A stretch of 64,000 nt of DNA from JBMNGH01 sp050949725 (GTDB taxonomy: Bacteria > Bacillota > Thermosediminibacteria > Thermosediminibacterales > Tepidanaerobacteraceae): NCBI GenBank assembly GCA_050949725.1, contig JBMNGH010000001.1, forward strand, positions 369,681 to 433,680, read 5' to 3'. Numbering within the stretch: the stretch's first letter is position 1; each line of letters opens with the position of its first letter. Under the pieces are notes generated by a model. The model worked only from the letters and a program-made list of their open reading frames with translations. It had not been told where the DNA came from and ran no database searches. Below, piece by piece: positions 36,144 to 45,764 of the stretch. The translations under genes and the position numbers were made by a program.

Positions 36144-36692
36144 TATTACTATCCCTTACTTCCTTCTTTAAATTCTCCGCCGCTTCGGCAACTGAATCCA
36201 AAGTGCTATTTACTTTTTCTTTACCCAAATCAGGGCCTATAAACTTATATCTGTACCCAAAGAAAAGCCCTATAATGATAAGAGGAACGATAATCCAAAA
36301 CGCGAATATTAACAGCAATACCAATACGGTAACCGGAACTGTTATTATTTTTTCTTCGCCCTTCTAACCTCAAAATTGTTCCTGTTTCCTAAGTTAATTA
36401 TTTTCCCACACCATTTAAAAAATTTGCTAACTAAATCTCCGAAACCACTGCCCTCATCATTCGAGAAAACTTGTTCGGGTTCATCCTTACGGTAATCGCT
36501 TTCCGAGTTTTGCCGTACCTTCCTTGAATTGTAATAACCGCCTCCCTCAGGCGCTGGAATACGATTCTCCTTTTCAAGATTAATTATTGCTTCGAGAATA
36601 TCCCCATTTGTCTTTTCAAGTTCTGCCTTGGCTTCGTCATAAGAAAGATTAGTTTTTTCACGCAATTTTTCCACTTGCTCCAAAGTAACCAT
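36103..36692 (-). pseudogene. DUF4342 (UBA-like) membrane protein gene with one frameshift
   Basis: The 5' part (36345-36692, 115 aa) begins MVTLEQVEKLREKTNLSYDEAKAEL, a UBA-like helical domain, and reaches FFKWCGKIINLGNRNNFEVRR before running out of frame at RAKKK. The other frame continues smoothly as EEKIITVPVTVLVLLL, a membrane helix pair (FAFWIIVPLIIIGLFFGYRY) and an acidic tail ending PDNRG at 36103. A single-base change in the GGGCGAAGAAAAAA stretch (about 36350-36363) explains this. The family typically precedes a response regulator/kinase pair, as here, where all three genes are damaged. Confidence 0.8.
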
Positions 36693-37420
36693 AAAAGTAG
36701 CCTCCCGTTACTTAATTATGGTCTTATTATAGCAACATAATCTTCAAGGATAATTCAAAAATCATTAAAACTCCATTAAAATTTGTATATAACCAAATTA
36801 ATCTTCTATTTTCCGTTGTCTATAATTAATTCAATTAGTATGCTATAAATTTTATACCTGATATTATTTTAGCATTTCCTATTTGTGCGCACAACTAAAT
36901 TAGGGTTAAGGCCTCCGGAACAAAAAATGTAAGGTTGAAACTATATATAACCTGTTGCTATTTGTTTTAGCTCGTGTATGATATAATAAATTAAGGTGCT
37001 TTTGCATCAATCAAAATGGCCTAGTAATTTCATCTAAGAACATCGAACAGTTGCTTGCCCGCAGGCATATCAACAGGGAAATTCGGAGAAAACACGATAA
37101 ATATACAAAGTTCAAAAAAAGGGAACCTGAACAGAATGAAAAATTCGAGAAAAATTTAAAACGTTTGATCGAAACGATCTTAACAAGATAAACTTTAATA
37201 AAACAAATGTTAACCCCTATATTTTATGGTAATTACTAACTAACACTGAATTTGTCTGATTACCCCTATTAATTGCAATACGGTTAAAAAATACTGTTAA
37301 CTACAATAATACTTTATTTAAATAATCTTGCTGAGTGAGTCAGACAATATTATTCTTTTATATGTTCCTTTTTTTATATAACTTAAAACCTTAAATAATT
37401 TATTAAGGAGAGTTCCAAAT
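36693..37420. other. 728-bp AT-rich intergenic region
   Basis: Divergent spacer between the decayed DUF4342 gene (minus) and the DUF456 gene (plus). It contains one coding-like remnant (36997-37191, listed separately) and otherwise AT-rich sequence, such as TATAATTAATTCAATTAG near 36820. No terminator, riboswitch or RNA gene was recognised. Confidence 0.5.
36997..37191 (+). pseudogene. Possible gene remnant without a start codon
   Basis: An open frame of about 64 codons reads NGLVISSKNIEQLLARRH, then a highly basic IRRKHDKYTKFKKREPEQ and ends LKRLIETILTR before TAA. The composition looks like a real charged helical protein, but there is no ATG, GTG or TTG after the preceding in-frame stop and no ribosome binding site. 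It may be the 3' part of a lost gene in this eroding region. Confidence 0.3.
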
Positions 37421-37897
37421 TTGAAGACAGTAGCTTTAGTTTTATCGATTATTTTATTTATCACCGGGCTGCTTGGAACTGTATTGCCTGTTTTGCCTGG
37501 CGCTATTCTAATATACGGTGGTATGCTTCTCTATGGTTTATTGACAGGATTCCAAACATTAAATGCTCAATTCTTCATATTGCAAGGTTTGCTGCTTATT
37601 TTAACCTTTTTCATCGACTTCCTCGCTTCAGCAGTCGGAACAAAGAGGTTTGGAGGCAGCAAACAAGCAGCCTGGGGAGCAATAATCGGTACATTACTCG
37701 GTTTTGTTTTGCTTGGCCCGTTAGGCATTGTAGTCGGTCCTTTTCTCGGTACCGTAGTAACTGAGTTGTTACAGAGAAAGGAATTAGAAAAGGCGATTCA
37801 CATTGGTTTCGGAACCCTTATCGGTATCCTGGGAGGAACAATTTTAAAATTGTGTATTGAATTAATAATGATCATTTATTTTTTCATGCAGATCTAA
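37421..37897 (+). CDS. DUF456-family integral membrane protein
   Basis: 158 aa, very hydrophobic, with about four to five helices. The glycine-rich pattern TGLLGTVLPVLPGAILIYGG at the N-terminus and KRFGGSKQAAWGAIIGTLLG in the middle are typical of DUF456, which contains a glycine-zipper-like repeat of unknown function. TTG start with AAGGAG 9 nt upstream. It stands alone and converges on leuB. Confidence 0.85.
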   Translation: MKTVALVLSIILFITGLLGTVLPVLPGAILIYGGMLLYGLLTGFQTLNAQFFILQGLLLILTFFIDFLASAVGTKRFGGSKQAAWGAIIGTLLGFVLLGPLGIVVGPFLGTVVTELLQRKELEKAIHIGFGTLIGILGGTILKLCIELIMIIYFFMQI

Positions 37898-37945
37898 TAA
37901 TTTTTTTAACCTTCTCATTGACCCAATAGTAAAACTGCTCATTAG

Positions 37946-39022
37946 TTATTTTGTTAAGTTTTCTTTAATCGCTTCACCCATCTCTTTAGTCGTTACTACT
38001 TTTTCGCCATCTGATGCCATATCACAAGTTCTATACCCCATATCCAATGTCTTTTCAACCGCCGATATTACAGCTTTGGCAGCTTTATGATAACCGAAAG
38101 AGTATTCCAGCATCATAGCTGCGGAAAGGATACACCCAATTGGATTGGCCATCCCTTTTCCGGCCATATCGGGTGCAGAACCGTGAACCGGCTCATAAAT
38201 AAATGGTTTTCCATCACCAATGCTGGCAGATGGGAGAGTGCCGAGCGAACCTGTCAAAGCCCCAGCTTCATCGCTGATTATATCGCCGAACGTATTTTCT
38301 GTTAATATGACATCAAATTGCTCGGGATTTGAAATCAACTGCATACAGCAATTGTCAACATACATGTGGGAAAGGGATACTTCCGGATAATTTGCAGAAA
38401 TCCTTTCCACCACTTCTCTCCAAAGCCTTGATGTTTCCAGCACATTGGCCTTATCTACCGATGTTAGGCGCTTTCTCCTGTTTTGGGCGGCTTCAAAAGC
38501 AATATTTGCAATCCTTTCAATCTCGTCTTCAGTATATGCCATTGTGTCAAATGCTTCCAGCTTGCCGCCAACCAGTTTCCTTCCCTTCGGAGTACCGTAA
38601 TATAGACCACCTGTCAATTCCCTCACGATCAATATATCGAAGCCTTCTTGTAAGCGCTCATTTTTAAGGGCCGAAGCGGATCTCAATGCAGTAAAAAGCC
38701 TTGCAGGTCTTAAGTTTGCATATAGACCAAGATTTTTTCTAAGGCCTAATATGGCCTGTTCAGGTCGAAGACGCCTTTCAACACCATCCCATTTCGGTTC
38801 CCCGACAGCACCAAATAAAATTGCATCAGAGTTTAGCACAAGATCAACCGTATCTTTGGGCAGCGGCTCCCCCAGCTCATCCAAAGCGGCACCACCGACC
38901 AACCCATAATGAAAGTTCATGGTTATTCTGTACTTTTCACTTATACCTTGGAGTATCTTTATAACTTCATTGGTGACCTCCGGGCCAATTCCGTCTCCCG
39001 GAAGAACTGCGATATTATGCAT
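37946..39022 (-). CDS. leuB: 3-isopropylmalate dehydrogenase (LeuB)
   Basis: NAD-dependent oxidative decarboxylation giving 2-oxoisocaproate, the last leucine-specific step before transamination. 358 aa: LPGDGIGPEV at about 7-16, RPEQAILGLRKNLGLYANLRPA substrate-binding arginines, and the NAD-binding GSAPDMAGKGMANPIG. ATG 39022 has GGGAGGGG 6 nt upstream; the longer frame to 39067 contains that site. The start overlaps the leuD end by 8 bp. Last gene of the ilv-leu operon. Confidence 0.96.
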   Translation of the reverse strand: MHNIAVLPGDGIGPEVTNEVIKILQGISEKYRITMNFHYGLVGGAALDELGEPLPKDTVDLVLNSDAILFGAVGEPKWDGVERRLRPEQAILGLRKNLGLYANLRPARLFTALRSASALKNERLQEGFDILIVRELTGGLYYGTPKGRKLVGGKLEAFDTMAYTEDEIERIANIAFEAAQNRRKRLTSVDKANVLETSRLWREVVERISANYPEVSLSHMYVDNCCMQLISNPEQFDVILTENTFGDIISDEAGALTGSLGTLPSASIGDGKPFIYEPVHGSAPDMAGKGMANPIGCILSAAMMLEYSFGYHKAAKAVISAVEKTLDMGYRTCDMASDGEKVVTTKEMGEAIKENLTK

Positions 39023-39515
39023 CACACACCCCTCCCTTTTTGGCATATTTAATAAGCCCACCGGCATCGATAATTTCCCGTATAAAATCCGGAAAGGGAT
39101 ATGCCTTATAGGTTTTACCGTTAGTTAGATTCTTTATGAACCCTTGTGATGTATCTACATAAATATTATCACCCTGCCTTACATCTGTGACAATATTAGG
39201 GCATTCTAAAATGGGCAGTCCCAGGTTTATGGCGTTCCTGTAAAAAATGCGTGCAAAGGAACAGGCAATAACACAGCTGATTCCTGCGGTTTTAATCACC
39301 AGAGGAGCATGCTCCCTGGAGCTCCCGCATCCGAAATTTTTTCCAGCAACAATAATGTCGCCTGTGGAGATTTTTTTTGTAAATTGTGGGTCAATCTCTT
39401 CCATGCAGTGGGAAGCCAGTTCATTTACATCTCGAATGTTTAGGTATCTTGCAGGTATTATGACATCTGTATCTACATTGTCACCGAATTTCCATGCCTT
39501 CCCCTTATAAATCAT
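39015..39515 (-). CDS. leuD: 3-isopropylmalate dehydratase small subunit (LeuD)
   Basis: Small (swivel-domain) subunit of isopropylmalate isomerase, 166 aa, which is the short archaeal/clostridial-type size. Diagnostic DNVDTDVIIPARYL at 12-25 and FGCGSSREHAP near 60. ATG start; it overlaps leuC by 11 bp and leuB by 8 bp, indicating translational coupling. Works with LeuC, whose [4Fe-4S] cluster does the chemistry. Confidence 0.96.
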   Translation of the reverse strand: MIYKGKAWKFGDNVDTDVIIPARYLNIRDVNELASHCMEEIDPQFTKKISTGDIIVAGKNFGCGSSREHAPLVIKTAGISCVIACSFARIFYRNAINLGLPILECPNIVTDVRQGDNIYVDTSQGFIKNLTNGKTYKAYPFPDFIREIIDAGGLIKYAKKGGVCDA

Positions 39516-40779
39516 GAGATACTACCTCCTCCGGATGTGCAATCCTACCCTTTATGGCAGAGGCAGCCGCAACAGCAGGGCTGGATAAATAGATTTCGCT
39601 TTCATGATGGCCCATTCTGCCTACAAAATTTCGGTTAGTAGTTGAAACTGCCCTTTCGCCTTTTGACAATATTCCCATATGACCGCCCAGACATGGGCCG
39701 CACGTGGGTGTGCTCACAGCAGCACCAGCTTCTATAAAAATTTCGACAAGTCCCTCCTTAATCATGTCCAGATAAACTCGCTGGGTGGCAGGTATTACGA
39801 TCATCCTCACATATGGATGAATCTTGCGGCCTTTCAATACCTTTGCCGCAACTCTCATGTCCTCAAGCCTTCCATTGGTGCAGGAACCGATTACAACCTG
39901 ATCTATCTGTATGTCGCTCACTTCTCTTACACTCTTAACGTTTGATGGCAGGTGAGGAAGCGCCACAAGCGGTTCTATCTTTGTTACATCGTATTCTATT
40001 ACTTCACTGAACAACGCATCCGGATCACTTTGAAGAAATACGCCAGATCTATCTGCCCTATTCTTTATATAAACCGCAGTCTTCTCATCAGGCTCAATGA
40101 TACCGTTTTTAGCACCTGCTTCAATCGCCATATTGCAAATGGTAAACCTTTCGTCCATTGTAAGGTGCGAAATTGCTTCACCGGCAAATTCCATAGACTT
40201 ATACAGAGCACCATCAACACCTATATCTCCGATCACGTAAAGTATCAAGTCCTTTCCAGTAGCCCATTTGGCCGGTTTGCCGTGAAATATTATTTTCATG
40301 GTTTCGGGAACCTTGAACCAGCATTTTCCTGTCATCATCGAATATGCAACATCGGTGCTGCCGACTCCTGTCGAAAATGCTCCTATAGCCCCATAAGTAC
40401 ATGTATGAGAATCGGCCCCAACGACAAGATCACCCGGCAGTACAATCCCGAGTTCTGGCAGAAGGGCATGCTCTATCCCCATCCGGCCCACCTCATAGTA
40501 GTGTTTTATGTCATGCCGCCTGGCAAAATCTCTCAACCTCTTGCTCAACTCTGCTGACCTTATATCTTTATTCGGTGTAAAATGATCGGGAATAAGTGCT
40601 ATTTTTTCATTGTCGAATACTTTTTTCGCTCCGCTGTTTTCAAAAACCTCAATTGAAACCGGTCCTGTAATATCATTTGCGAGTACTAGATCAACCTTTG
40701 CCATTATGAGCTCATCAGGTTCTACGCATTTTTTTCCTGAGTGCATGGCAAGAATTTTATGAGTAATCGTCATTCCCAA
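39505..40779 (-). CDS. leuC: 3-isopropylmalate dehydratase large subunit (LeuC)
   Basis: Aconitase-family catalytic subunit, 424 aa, interconverting 2- and 3-isopropylmalate. Cluster cysteines are visible in VIGSCTNGR and in STPTCGPCLG; GADSHTCTYGAIGAF supplies the substrate loop. The start is TTG 40779 (LGMTITHKILAMHSG), 9 nt after GGGGG; many clostridial homologues begin in the same way. The longer frame to 40830 overlaps leuA. It follows leuA by 16 bp. Confidence 0.96.
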   Translation of the reverse strand: MGMTITHKILAMHSGKKCVEPDELIMAKVDLVLANDITGPVSIEVFENSGAKKVFDNEKIALIPDHFTPNKDIRSAELSKRLRDFARRHDIKHYYEVGRMGIEHALLPELGIVLPGDLVVGADSHTCTYGAIGAFSTGVGSTDVAYSMMTGKCWFKVPETMKIIFHGKPAKWATGKDLILYVIGDIGVDGALYKSMEFAGEAISHLTMDERFTICNMAIEAGAKNGIIEPDEKTAVYIKNRADRSGVFLQSDPDALFSEVIEYDVTKIEPLVALPHLPSNVKSVREVSDIQIDQVVIGSCTNGRLEDMRVAAKVLKGRKIHPYVRMIVIPATQRVYLDMIKEGLVEIFIEAGAAVSTPTCGPCLGGHMGILSKGERAVSTTNRNFVGRMGHHESEIYLSSPAVAAASAIKGRIAHPEEVVSHDL

Positions 40780-40795
40780 TTTATTTAACCCCCAT

Positions 40796-42331
40796 TTAAC
40801 TTTTACTAATATCGTGGTGTAAGTTGCCATTATAATATGTTTTATTTAAAGCATCAGTATAGGCAAGAGCACTTGACTCAATTATGTCGGTACTCAAGCC
40901 TCGGCCGATAAATATCTTTCCGTCTTTTTCCACCTTTACAACAACCTCACCAAGAGCTTCTTTCCCTCCAGAAACCGATTTAATGGAGTAATCGACCAGC
41001 TTGCAGCTAATATTGCAAGCCCTTTCTAAAGCCTTGTATGTTGCATCTATTGGGCCGTCGCCGGTTGCGGCCTCTTCTACGCTCTTCCCCTCAATTGTTA
41101 CCCTTACTGTGGAAGTGGCAATAGCGCGATTTCCGCTGGATGTTTGGTAATATTTAAGCTTTATTATCTGAGGTATCCTTGATACCTGATCTTCCACAAT
41201 TGCTTCAATGTCCATGTCGGTAATTTCCTTTTTTTTGTCTGCAAGGTCTTTAAACCGCTCAAAAGCTTTATTGATTTCCGTATCTGTCAATTCATAACCA
41301 AGCTCTGTCAGCCTTTGTGAAAACGCATGTCGGCCTGAAAGTTTGCCCAATACAATCCTGTTTGAGGCAAGACCGATCGACTGGGGTGTCATTATTTCGT
41401 AAGTAGACTTTTCTGAGAGCACACCGTGTTGATGGATGCCCGATTCATGAGCAAAGGCATTTGCACCCACAATGGCCTTGTTCGGCTGGACATATAAACC
41501 TGTAATCGTGCTGACTAGCTTGCTCGTTCGATAAATATGTCTTGTATCGACATCTAGATCCACACCAAAGTAATCTTTACGTGTCACAAGTGCCATCACC
41601 AATTCTTCGAGCGCAGCGTTTCCCGCCCGCTCTCCCAATCCATTGACAGCACACTCAACCTGTGTCGCTCCGTTTTCAACCGCTGCGAGGGAGTTCGCTA
41701 CAGCCATGCCCAAATCGTTATGACAATGAACACTTACAATAACCCTATCCATCTCGGGCACTCGTTCGAGCAACATTCTTATCAGACTTCCAAATTCATG
41801 CGGTGTAGAATATCCAACCGTATCCGGAACGTTAATAACCGTAGCTCCTGCTTTAATTGTCTCTGAAAAGAGCCTGCACAAAAAATCCACATCAGACCTG
41901 GAAGCATCTTCAGCAGAAAACTCCACGTCTTCAGTGTATGTTTTCGCCCTTTTGACAGCCTCTACAGCCCTTTCCAGTACTTGTTCAGGTGTCATTTTAA
42001 GTTTATATTTCATGTGGATAGGCGATGATGCAATAAAAGTATGAATCCTGCCACTTTCGGCAAACCTCAAAGCCTCAGCAGCCCTATCTATATCTTTGGC
42101 TTCGGCCCTTGCCAAACCCGCTATTACAGTTCCCTTGACATTTTTGGCAATGACCTGAACCGCTTTGAAATCACCATTTGACGCTATTGGAAAACCCGCT
42201 TCTATTACATCAACTGACATTCTCGAAAGTTGCTTTGCTATCTCCAGTTTTTCCTGAACATTTAAAGTTACCCCTGGTGACTGTTCACCATCCCTTAGGG
42301 TTGTGTCAAAAACTCGTATCTTCCTGCTCAT
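40796..42331 (-). CDS. leuA: 2-isopropylmalate synthase (LeuA)
   Basis: Condenses acetyl-CoA with 2-oxoisovalerate, committing carbon to leucine. 511 aa: catalytic TIM barrel with FDTTLRDGEQSPG at 8-20, HCHNDLGMAVAN (metal-binding His) and NGLGERAGNAALEE, then the C-terminal regulatory domain (about 390-500) typical of leucine feedback inhibition. ATG start. It is separated from ilvC by 238 bp containing a strong hairpin (42514-42544), the largest gap inside the operon. Related homocitrate/citramalate synthases are excluded mainly by context and full-length regulatory domain. Confidence 0.95.
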   Translation of the reverse strand: MSRKIRVFDTTLRDGEQSPGVTLNVQEKLEIAKQLSRMSVDVIEAGFPIASNGDFKAVQVIAKNVKGTVIAGLARAEAKDIDRAAEALRFAESGRIHTFIASSPIHMKYKLKMTPEQVLERAVEAVKRAKTYTEDVEFSAEDASRSDVDFLCRLFSETIKAGATVINVPDTVGYSTPHEFGSLIRMLLERVPEMDRVIVSVHCHNDLGMAVANSLAAVENGATQVECAVNGLGERAGNAALEELVMALVTRKDYFGVDLDVDTRHIYRTSKLVSTITGLYVQPNKAIVGANAFAHESGIHQHGVLSEKSTYEIMTPQSIGLASNRIVLGKLSGRHAFSQRLTELGYELTDTEINKAFERFKDLADKKKEITDMDIEAIVEDQVSRIPQIIKLKYYQTSSGNRAIATSTVRVTIEGKSVEEAATGDGPIDATYKALERACNISCKLVDYSIKSVSGGKEALGEVVVKVEKDGKIFIGRGLSTDIIESSALAYTDALNKTYYNGNLHHDISKS

Positions 42332-42513
42332 ACTGGTTTACCTCCATTAAGTCCTAAATTTCATAATATTTTCAAATATTCTGAAGTAATTAACTAAACC
42401 CGCTTTCCCCTTATCTGATTAAACTATAGTAGAAATGAAAAATTAGCAATCTAAAGTAAAGATGATAAATTAGCAATGATTAAGTCTTTAAAAAATTGGT
42501 TTTAACTCTGCCC

Positions 42514-42544
42514 AAGGGAATTTACACAAAGTGCAAATTCCCTT
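42514..42544. other. Intra-operon hairpin between ilvC and leuA
   Basis: AAGGGAATTTACAC (42514-42527) and GTGCAAATTCCCTT (42531-42544) form a 14-bp stem with one G-T pair and a 3-nt loop. On the transcribed (minus) strand it is followed by GGGCAG rather than T, so it is not an ordinary terminator. It may protect the ilvC 3' end or mark an mRNA processing site. The rest of 42332-42569 is AT-rich with nothing recognised. Confidence 0.6.
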
Positions 42545-42569
42545 AAAGGCAAATTTTCTCCTGAAATTA

Positions 42570-43562
42570 TTATTTTTTCAGCCAGGGCATCATCTCTCGC
42601 AGTTTTGCCCCAACCTTCTCTATTGGATGCTCGGCTTCTCTGGCAAGGATCGTCTTGTATACGGGCCTGTTAGCCTGGTTTTCCAGAATCCACTTCTTTG
42701 CAAATTCCCCACTTACTATCTCTTCAAGCACTTTTTTCATCTCTTTGCGCACATCTTCATTGATAATTCTCTTGCCAACGGTAATATCACCGTATTTGGC
42801 CGTATCACTAACTGAATAACGCATCCAACCTATACCGCCTTCGTAAATCATGTCGACTATCAGCTTCATTTCATTCAGACACTCAAAATACGCTATTTCA
42901 GGTTGATACCCGGCTTCTACAAGTGTGTTAAAACCTGCTTTGATCAGTTCAGTAATTCCTCCACACAAAACGCATTGCTCACCGAAAAGATCTGTCTCCG
43001 TCTCTTCTGCAAATGTCGTCTCGATCACGCCGGCACGAGCACCGCCGATGCCTTTGGCGTAAGCCAGCCCTATTTGTTTTGCATTTCCTGTATAATCCTG
43101 CTCTACAGCTAAAAGGCAGGGGACTCCCTCGCCTTGGACATACATCCTCCTAACAAGATGCCCGGGGCCTTTTGGGGCAACCATAAACACATCCACAAAT
43201 TCCGGTGGTACTATTTGATGATATCTTATGTTAAACCCATGAGCAAATGCGAGGGCATCCCCTTTTTTCAAATTCGGTTCTATTTCGTCCCTGTATATCT
43301 GAGGCTGAACGTGATCGGGGACAAGGATCATGATAACTTGTGCTTGTTTTACTGCTTCTCCTACAGTCTTAACAGTTAACTCCGATTCTTCGGCCAACTT
43401 CCAAGACTTGCTTCCTTCGTATAGGCCTACAACTACGTTAACTCCACTGTCCTTTAAGTTCAACGCATGGCCATGGCCCTGGCTGCCGTATCCAACAACC
43501 GCAACGGTCTTCCCGTCGAAAACTTTTAGATCTGCATCGCTATCATAATAAATCTTTGCCAT
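42570..43562 (-). CDS. ilvC: Ketol-acid reductoisomerase (IlvC)
   Basis: NADPH-dependent isomerisation/reduction of acetolactate and acetohydroxybutyrate. 330 aa, class I. VVGYGSQGHGHALNLKDSG at about 22-40 is the dinucleotide site; FAHGFNIRY, MVAPKGPGH and the Mg-binding ETDLFGEQCVLCGG follow. ATG start just 3 bp after ilvH. Nothing unusual. Confidence 0.97.
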   Translation of the reverse strand: MAKIYYDSDADLKVFDGKTVAVVGYGSQGHGHALNLKDSGVNVVVGLYEGSKSWKLAEESELTVKTVGEAVKQAQVIMILVPDHVQPQIYRDEIEPNLKKGDALAFAHGFNIRYHQIVPPEFVDVFMVAPKGPGHLVRRMYVQGEGVPCLLAVEQDYTGNAKQIGLAYAKGIGGARAGVIETTFAEETETDLFGEQCVLCGGITELIKAGFNTLVEAGYQPEIAYFECLNEMKLIVDMIYEGGIGWMRYSVSDTAKYGDITVGKRIINEDVRKEMKKVLEEIVSGEFAKKWILENQANRPVYKTILAREAEHPIEKVGAKLREMMPWLKK

Positions 43563-43565
43563 TTT

Positions 43566-44069
43566 TTAGTATTCCTCCTCTACTTTGATTGTTTTATTGC
43601 CCCTATTGACGGCAATTATTCCAGTCCGGACTAATTCCTTTATGCCAAAGGGTTTTAATATTTCCTCAAATGCTTCCAGTTTTCCCTTATCTCCGGTCAA
43701 TTCTATTATCATGGATTTCCTGCTGACATCAACGATGTTCGCCCGAAATATCTCTGCAATCTGGATAATTTCAGATCTAATTTGAGGCTCGGCATCTACT
43801 TTAATCAGTAGAAGCTCCCGGCTGACCGAGTCCCGAGGGTCTATTTTGCTCACCTTGATTACATTAATGAGTTTATTGAGCTGTTTTTTTACCTGTTCTA
43901 CAACATACTCATCACCCTCCACCACTATTGTCATTCGGGAAATCTCCGGGTTTTCCGTTCTACCAACTGCTAAACTGTCAATATTAAATCCCCTGCGGCT
44001 AAAGAGCCCGGCTACCTTCGACAAGACGCCTGGATGGTTTTCGACAAGCACTGAAAGCGTTGTGTTCAT
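43566..44069 (-). CDS. ilvH: Acetolactate synthase small (regulatory) subunit
   Basis: ACT-domain regulator that activates IlvB and mediates valine inhibition. 167 aa: ACT domain LSVLVENHPGVLSKVAGLFSRRGFNIDS (read as two halves at 6-20 and 20-33) and the C-terminal domain with RELLLIKV and the MIIELTGDKGKLEAF region. ATG 44069 overlaps the ilvB stop as ATGA, with AGGAGGGG upstream; the longer frame to 44153 is inside ilvB. It probably partners both IlvB copies in the window, since copy 1 lacks its own. Confidence 0.95.
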   Translation of the reverse strand: MNTTLSVLVENHPGVLSKVAGLFSRRGFNIDSLAVGRTENPEISRMTIVVEGDEYVVEQVKKQLNKLINVIKVSKIDPRDSVSRELLLIKVDAEPQIRSEIIQIAEIFRANIVDVSRKSMIIELTGDKGKLEAFEEILKPFGIKELVRTGIIAVNRGNKTIKVEEEY

Positions 44070-45739
44070 ACGTACTCCCCTCCTATCATTTCGTTTATGG
44101 GAGACCCGTTTAATACCATTGGGTATACATTTTCTTCTATATCCACAACACATTCCAGTAAATAACCGGTCTTTTCAGACAACAGCAAATCAAGTGCTTC
44201 TGAAAGTTGTTCACGCCTGTCAATCCTTATAGCCTTGATTCCGTAACTTTCAGCCAGTTTCACATAATCAGGGACAAATTCAAAATGCACCTGATTGTAC
44301 CTGCCATCACAGTAAAATTGCTGCAGTTGCCTTACAAGACCAAGCCCTTTATTGTTAAATAATATTATCTTAATATCCAATTCATTTTCCACCATTGTAG
44401 CCATTTCAGTTAAATTCATTTGGAAGCTCCCGTCACCGCATATATTGACAACAAGCTGATCGGGTTTTGCTATTTTTACGCCAATTGCTGCTGGTAAACC
44501 GTAACCCATTGTCCCAAGACCACCTGAAGATATGAATGTTCTCGGCTTTATAAACTCGTAATACTGTGCTGCCCACATCTGATGACCCCCAACCTCGGTA
44601 GTAATTACGGCATCCCCTTTTGTCCTATTTGAGAGTTCCTCAATCACCTCCTGTGGGCAAAGTTTGTTTGTTGTGCTATAGGTGCCTTTCCTTTGTTTCA
44701 GCTCAGAAGCTCGCCCGTTCCACCCGGTATGCTCCCTTTGCTTAACCTGCTTAATTATTTCGCACATAACGCGCTTCACATCACCTACTATAGGAATACT
44801 TGTGTTTACATTTTTACCTATTTCAGCAGGATCGATGTCAATGTGTATAATATCGGCCTGTGGCGCAAAGCCTTTTACCTTGCCGGTAAGCCTATCGCCA
44901 AAACGCGCACCAATTGCTATGACTAGGTCAGACTCGGTTACCGCAATGTTAGCTCCCGGAAGTCCATGCATCCCAAGCATTCCCAGTGATAAGGGATGGT
45001 TTTCGGGAAAAGAACCAATTCCCATTAGTGTAGTAGCGACCGGAATTTTAGCCTTTTCAGCCAGCATCATGAGTTCCTCTTCAGCCCTTGCCATGATAAC
45101 CCCTCCACCGGCACAGATCACCGGCCTGGATGCCTTATTGATGGCTGCTGCGGCTTTTGATATCTGAAGAGGATGGCCATCAATGTTAGGTTTATACCCC
45201 CTTAAGTTAATATGCTCAGGATATTCAAAGTTGATTATTTCTTCAGCTATATCCTTTGGGAGATCTATTAATACAGGGCCAGGCCTGCCTGTAGCAGCAA
45301 TATGGAATGCTTCTTTTACTATTCGCGGCAGATCCTCTGCATTTTTAACTAGATAATTATGCTTTGTAAAAGGGGCGGTAGCACCTGTTATGTCAACTTC
45401 TTGAAAAACATCGCGTCCAATCAAACCTGTTGCAACTTGGCCTGTAATAGCAACCATGGGGATTGAATCCATATAGGCAGTAGCGATTCCAGTAACCAAG
45501 TTTGTAGCCCCTGGGCCAGAGGTTGCCATACAGACACCGACTTTGCCAGTAACTCTGGCATAGCCACTAGCCGCATGTGCCGCAGCCTGTTCGGAACGAG
45601 TAAGTATGTGCCGCAACTTATTAGATTTATACAGGGAATCATACACTGGGAGAATAGCCCCACCAGGATATCCGAAAACTATTTCTACACCTTCTATTTC
45701 AAGTGATTTTACTAGAGCATCAGAACATGAAATCTTCAA
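44066..45739 (-). CDS. ilvB: Acetolactate synthase large subunit, copy 2
   Basis: 557 aa paralogue of the protein at 29897, with the same ThDP/FAD layout: FGYPGGAILPVYDS, catalytic Glu in SEQAAAHAASGYAR, and GDGSFQMNLTE near the C-terminal third. The start is TTG 45739 (LKISCSDALVKSLEI) after AAAGGTGG; upstream frame to 45787 reads into the repeat element. First gene of ilvB-ilvH-ilvC-leuA-leuC-leuD-leuB and coupled to ilvH by ATGA overlap. Controlled by the leucine-type T-box, with two repeat units between leader and gene. Confidence 0.95.
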   Translation of the reverse strand: MKISCSDALVKSLEIEGVEIVFGYPGGAILPVYDSLYKSNKLRHILTRSEQAAAHAASGYARVTGKVGVCMATSGPGATNLVTGIATAYMDSIPMVAITGQVATGLIGRDVFQEVDITGATAPFTKHNYLVKNAEDLPRIVKEAFHIAATGRPGPVLIDLPKDIAEEIINFEYPEHINLRGYKPNIDGHPLQISKAAAAINKASRPVICAGGGVIMARAEEELMMLAEKAKIPVATTLMGIGSFPENHPLSLGMLGMHGLPGANIAVTESDLVIAIGARFGDRLTGKVKGFAPQADIIHIDIDPAEIGKNVNTSIPIVGDVKRVMCEIIKQVKQREHTGWNGRASELKQRKGTYSTTNKLCPQEVIEELSNRTKGDAVITTEVGGHQMWAAQYYEFIKPRTFISSGGLGTMGYGLPAAIGVKIAKPDQLVVNICGDGSFQMNLTEMATMVENELDIKIILFNNKGLGLVRQLQQFYCDGRYNQVHFEFVPDYVKLAESYGIKAIRIDRREQLSEALDLLLSEKTGYLLECVVDIEENVYPMVLNGSPINEMIGGEYV

Positions 45740-45764
45740 ACTAACACCACCTTTACTTGAATAT

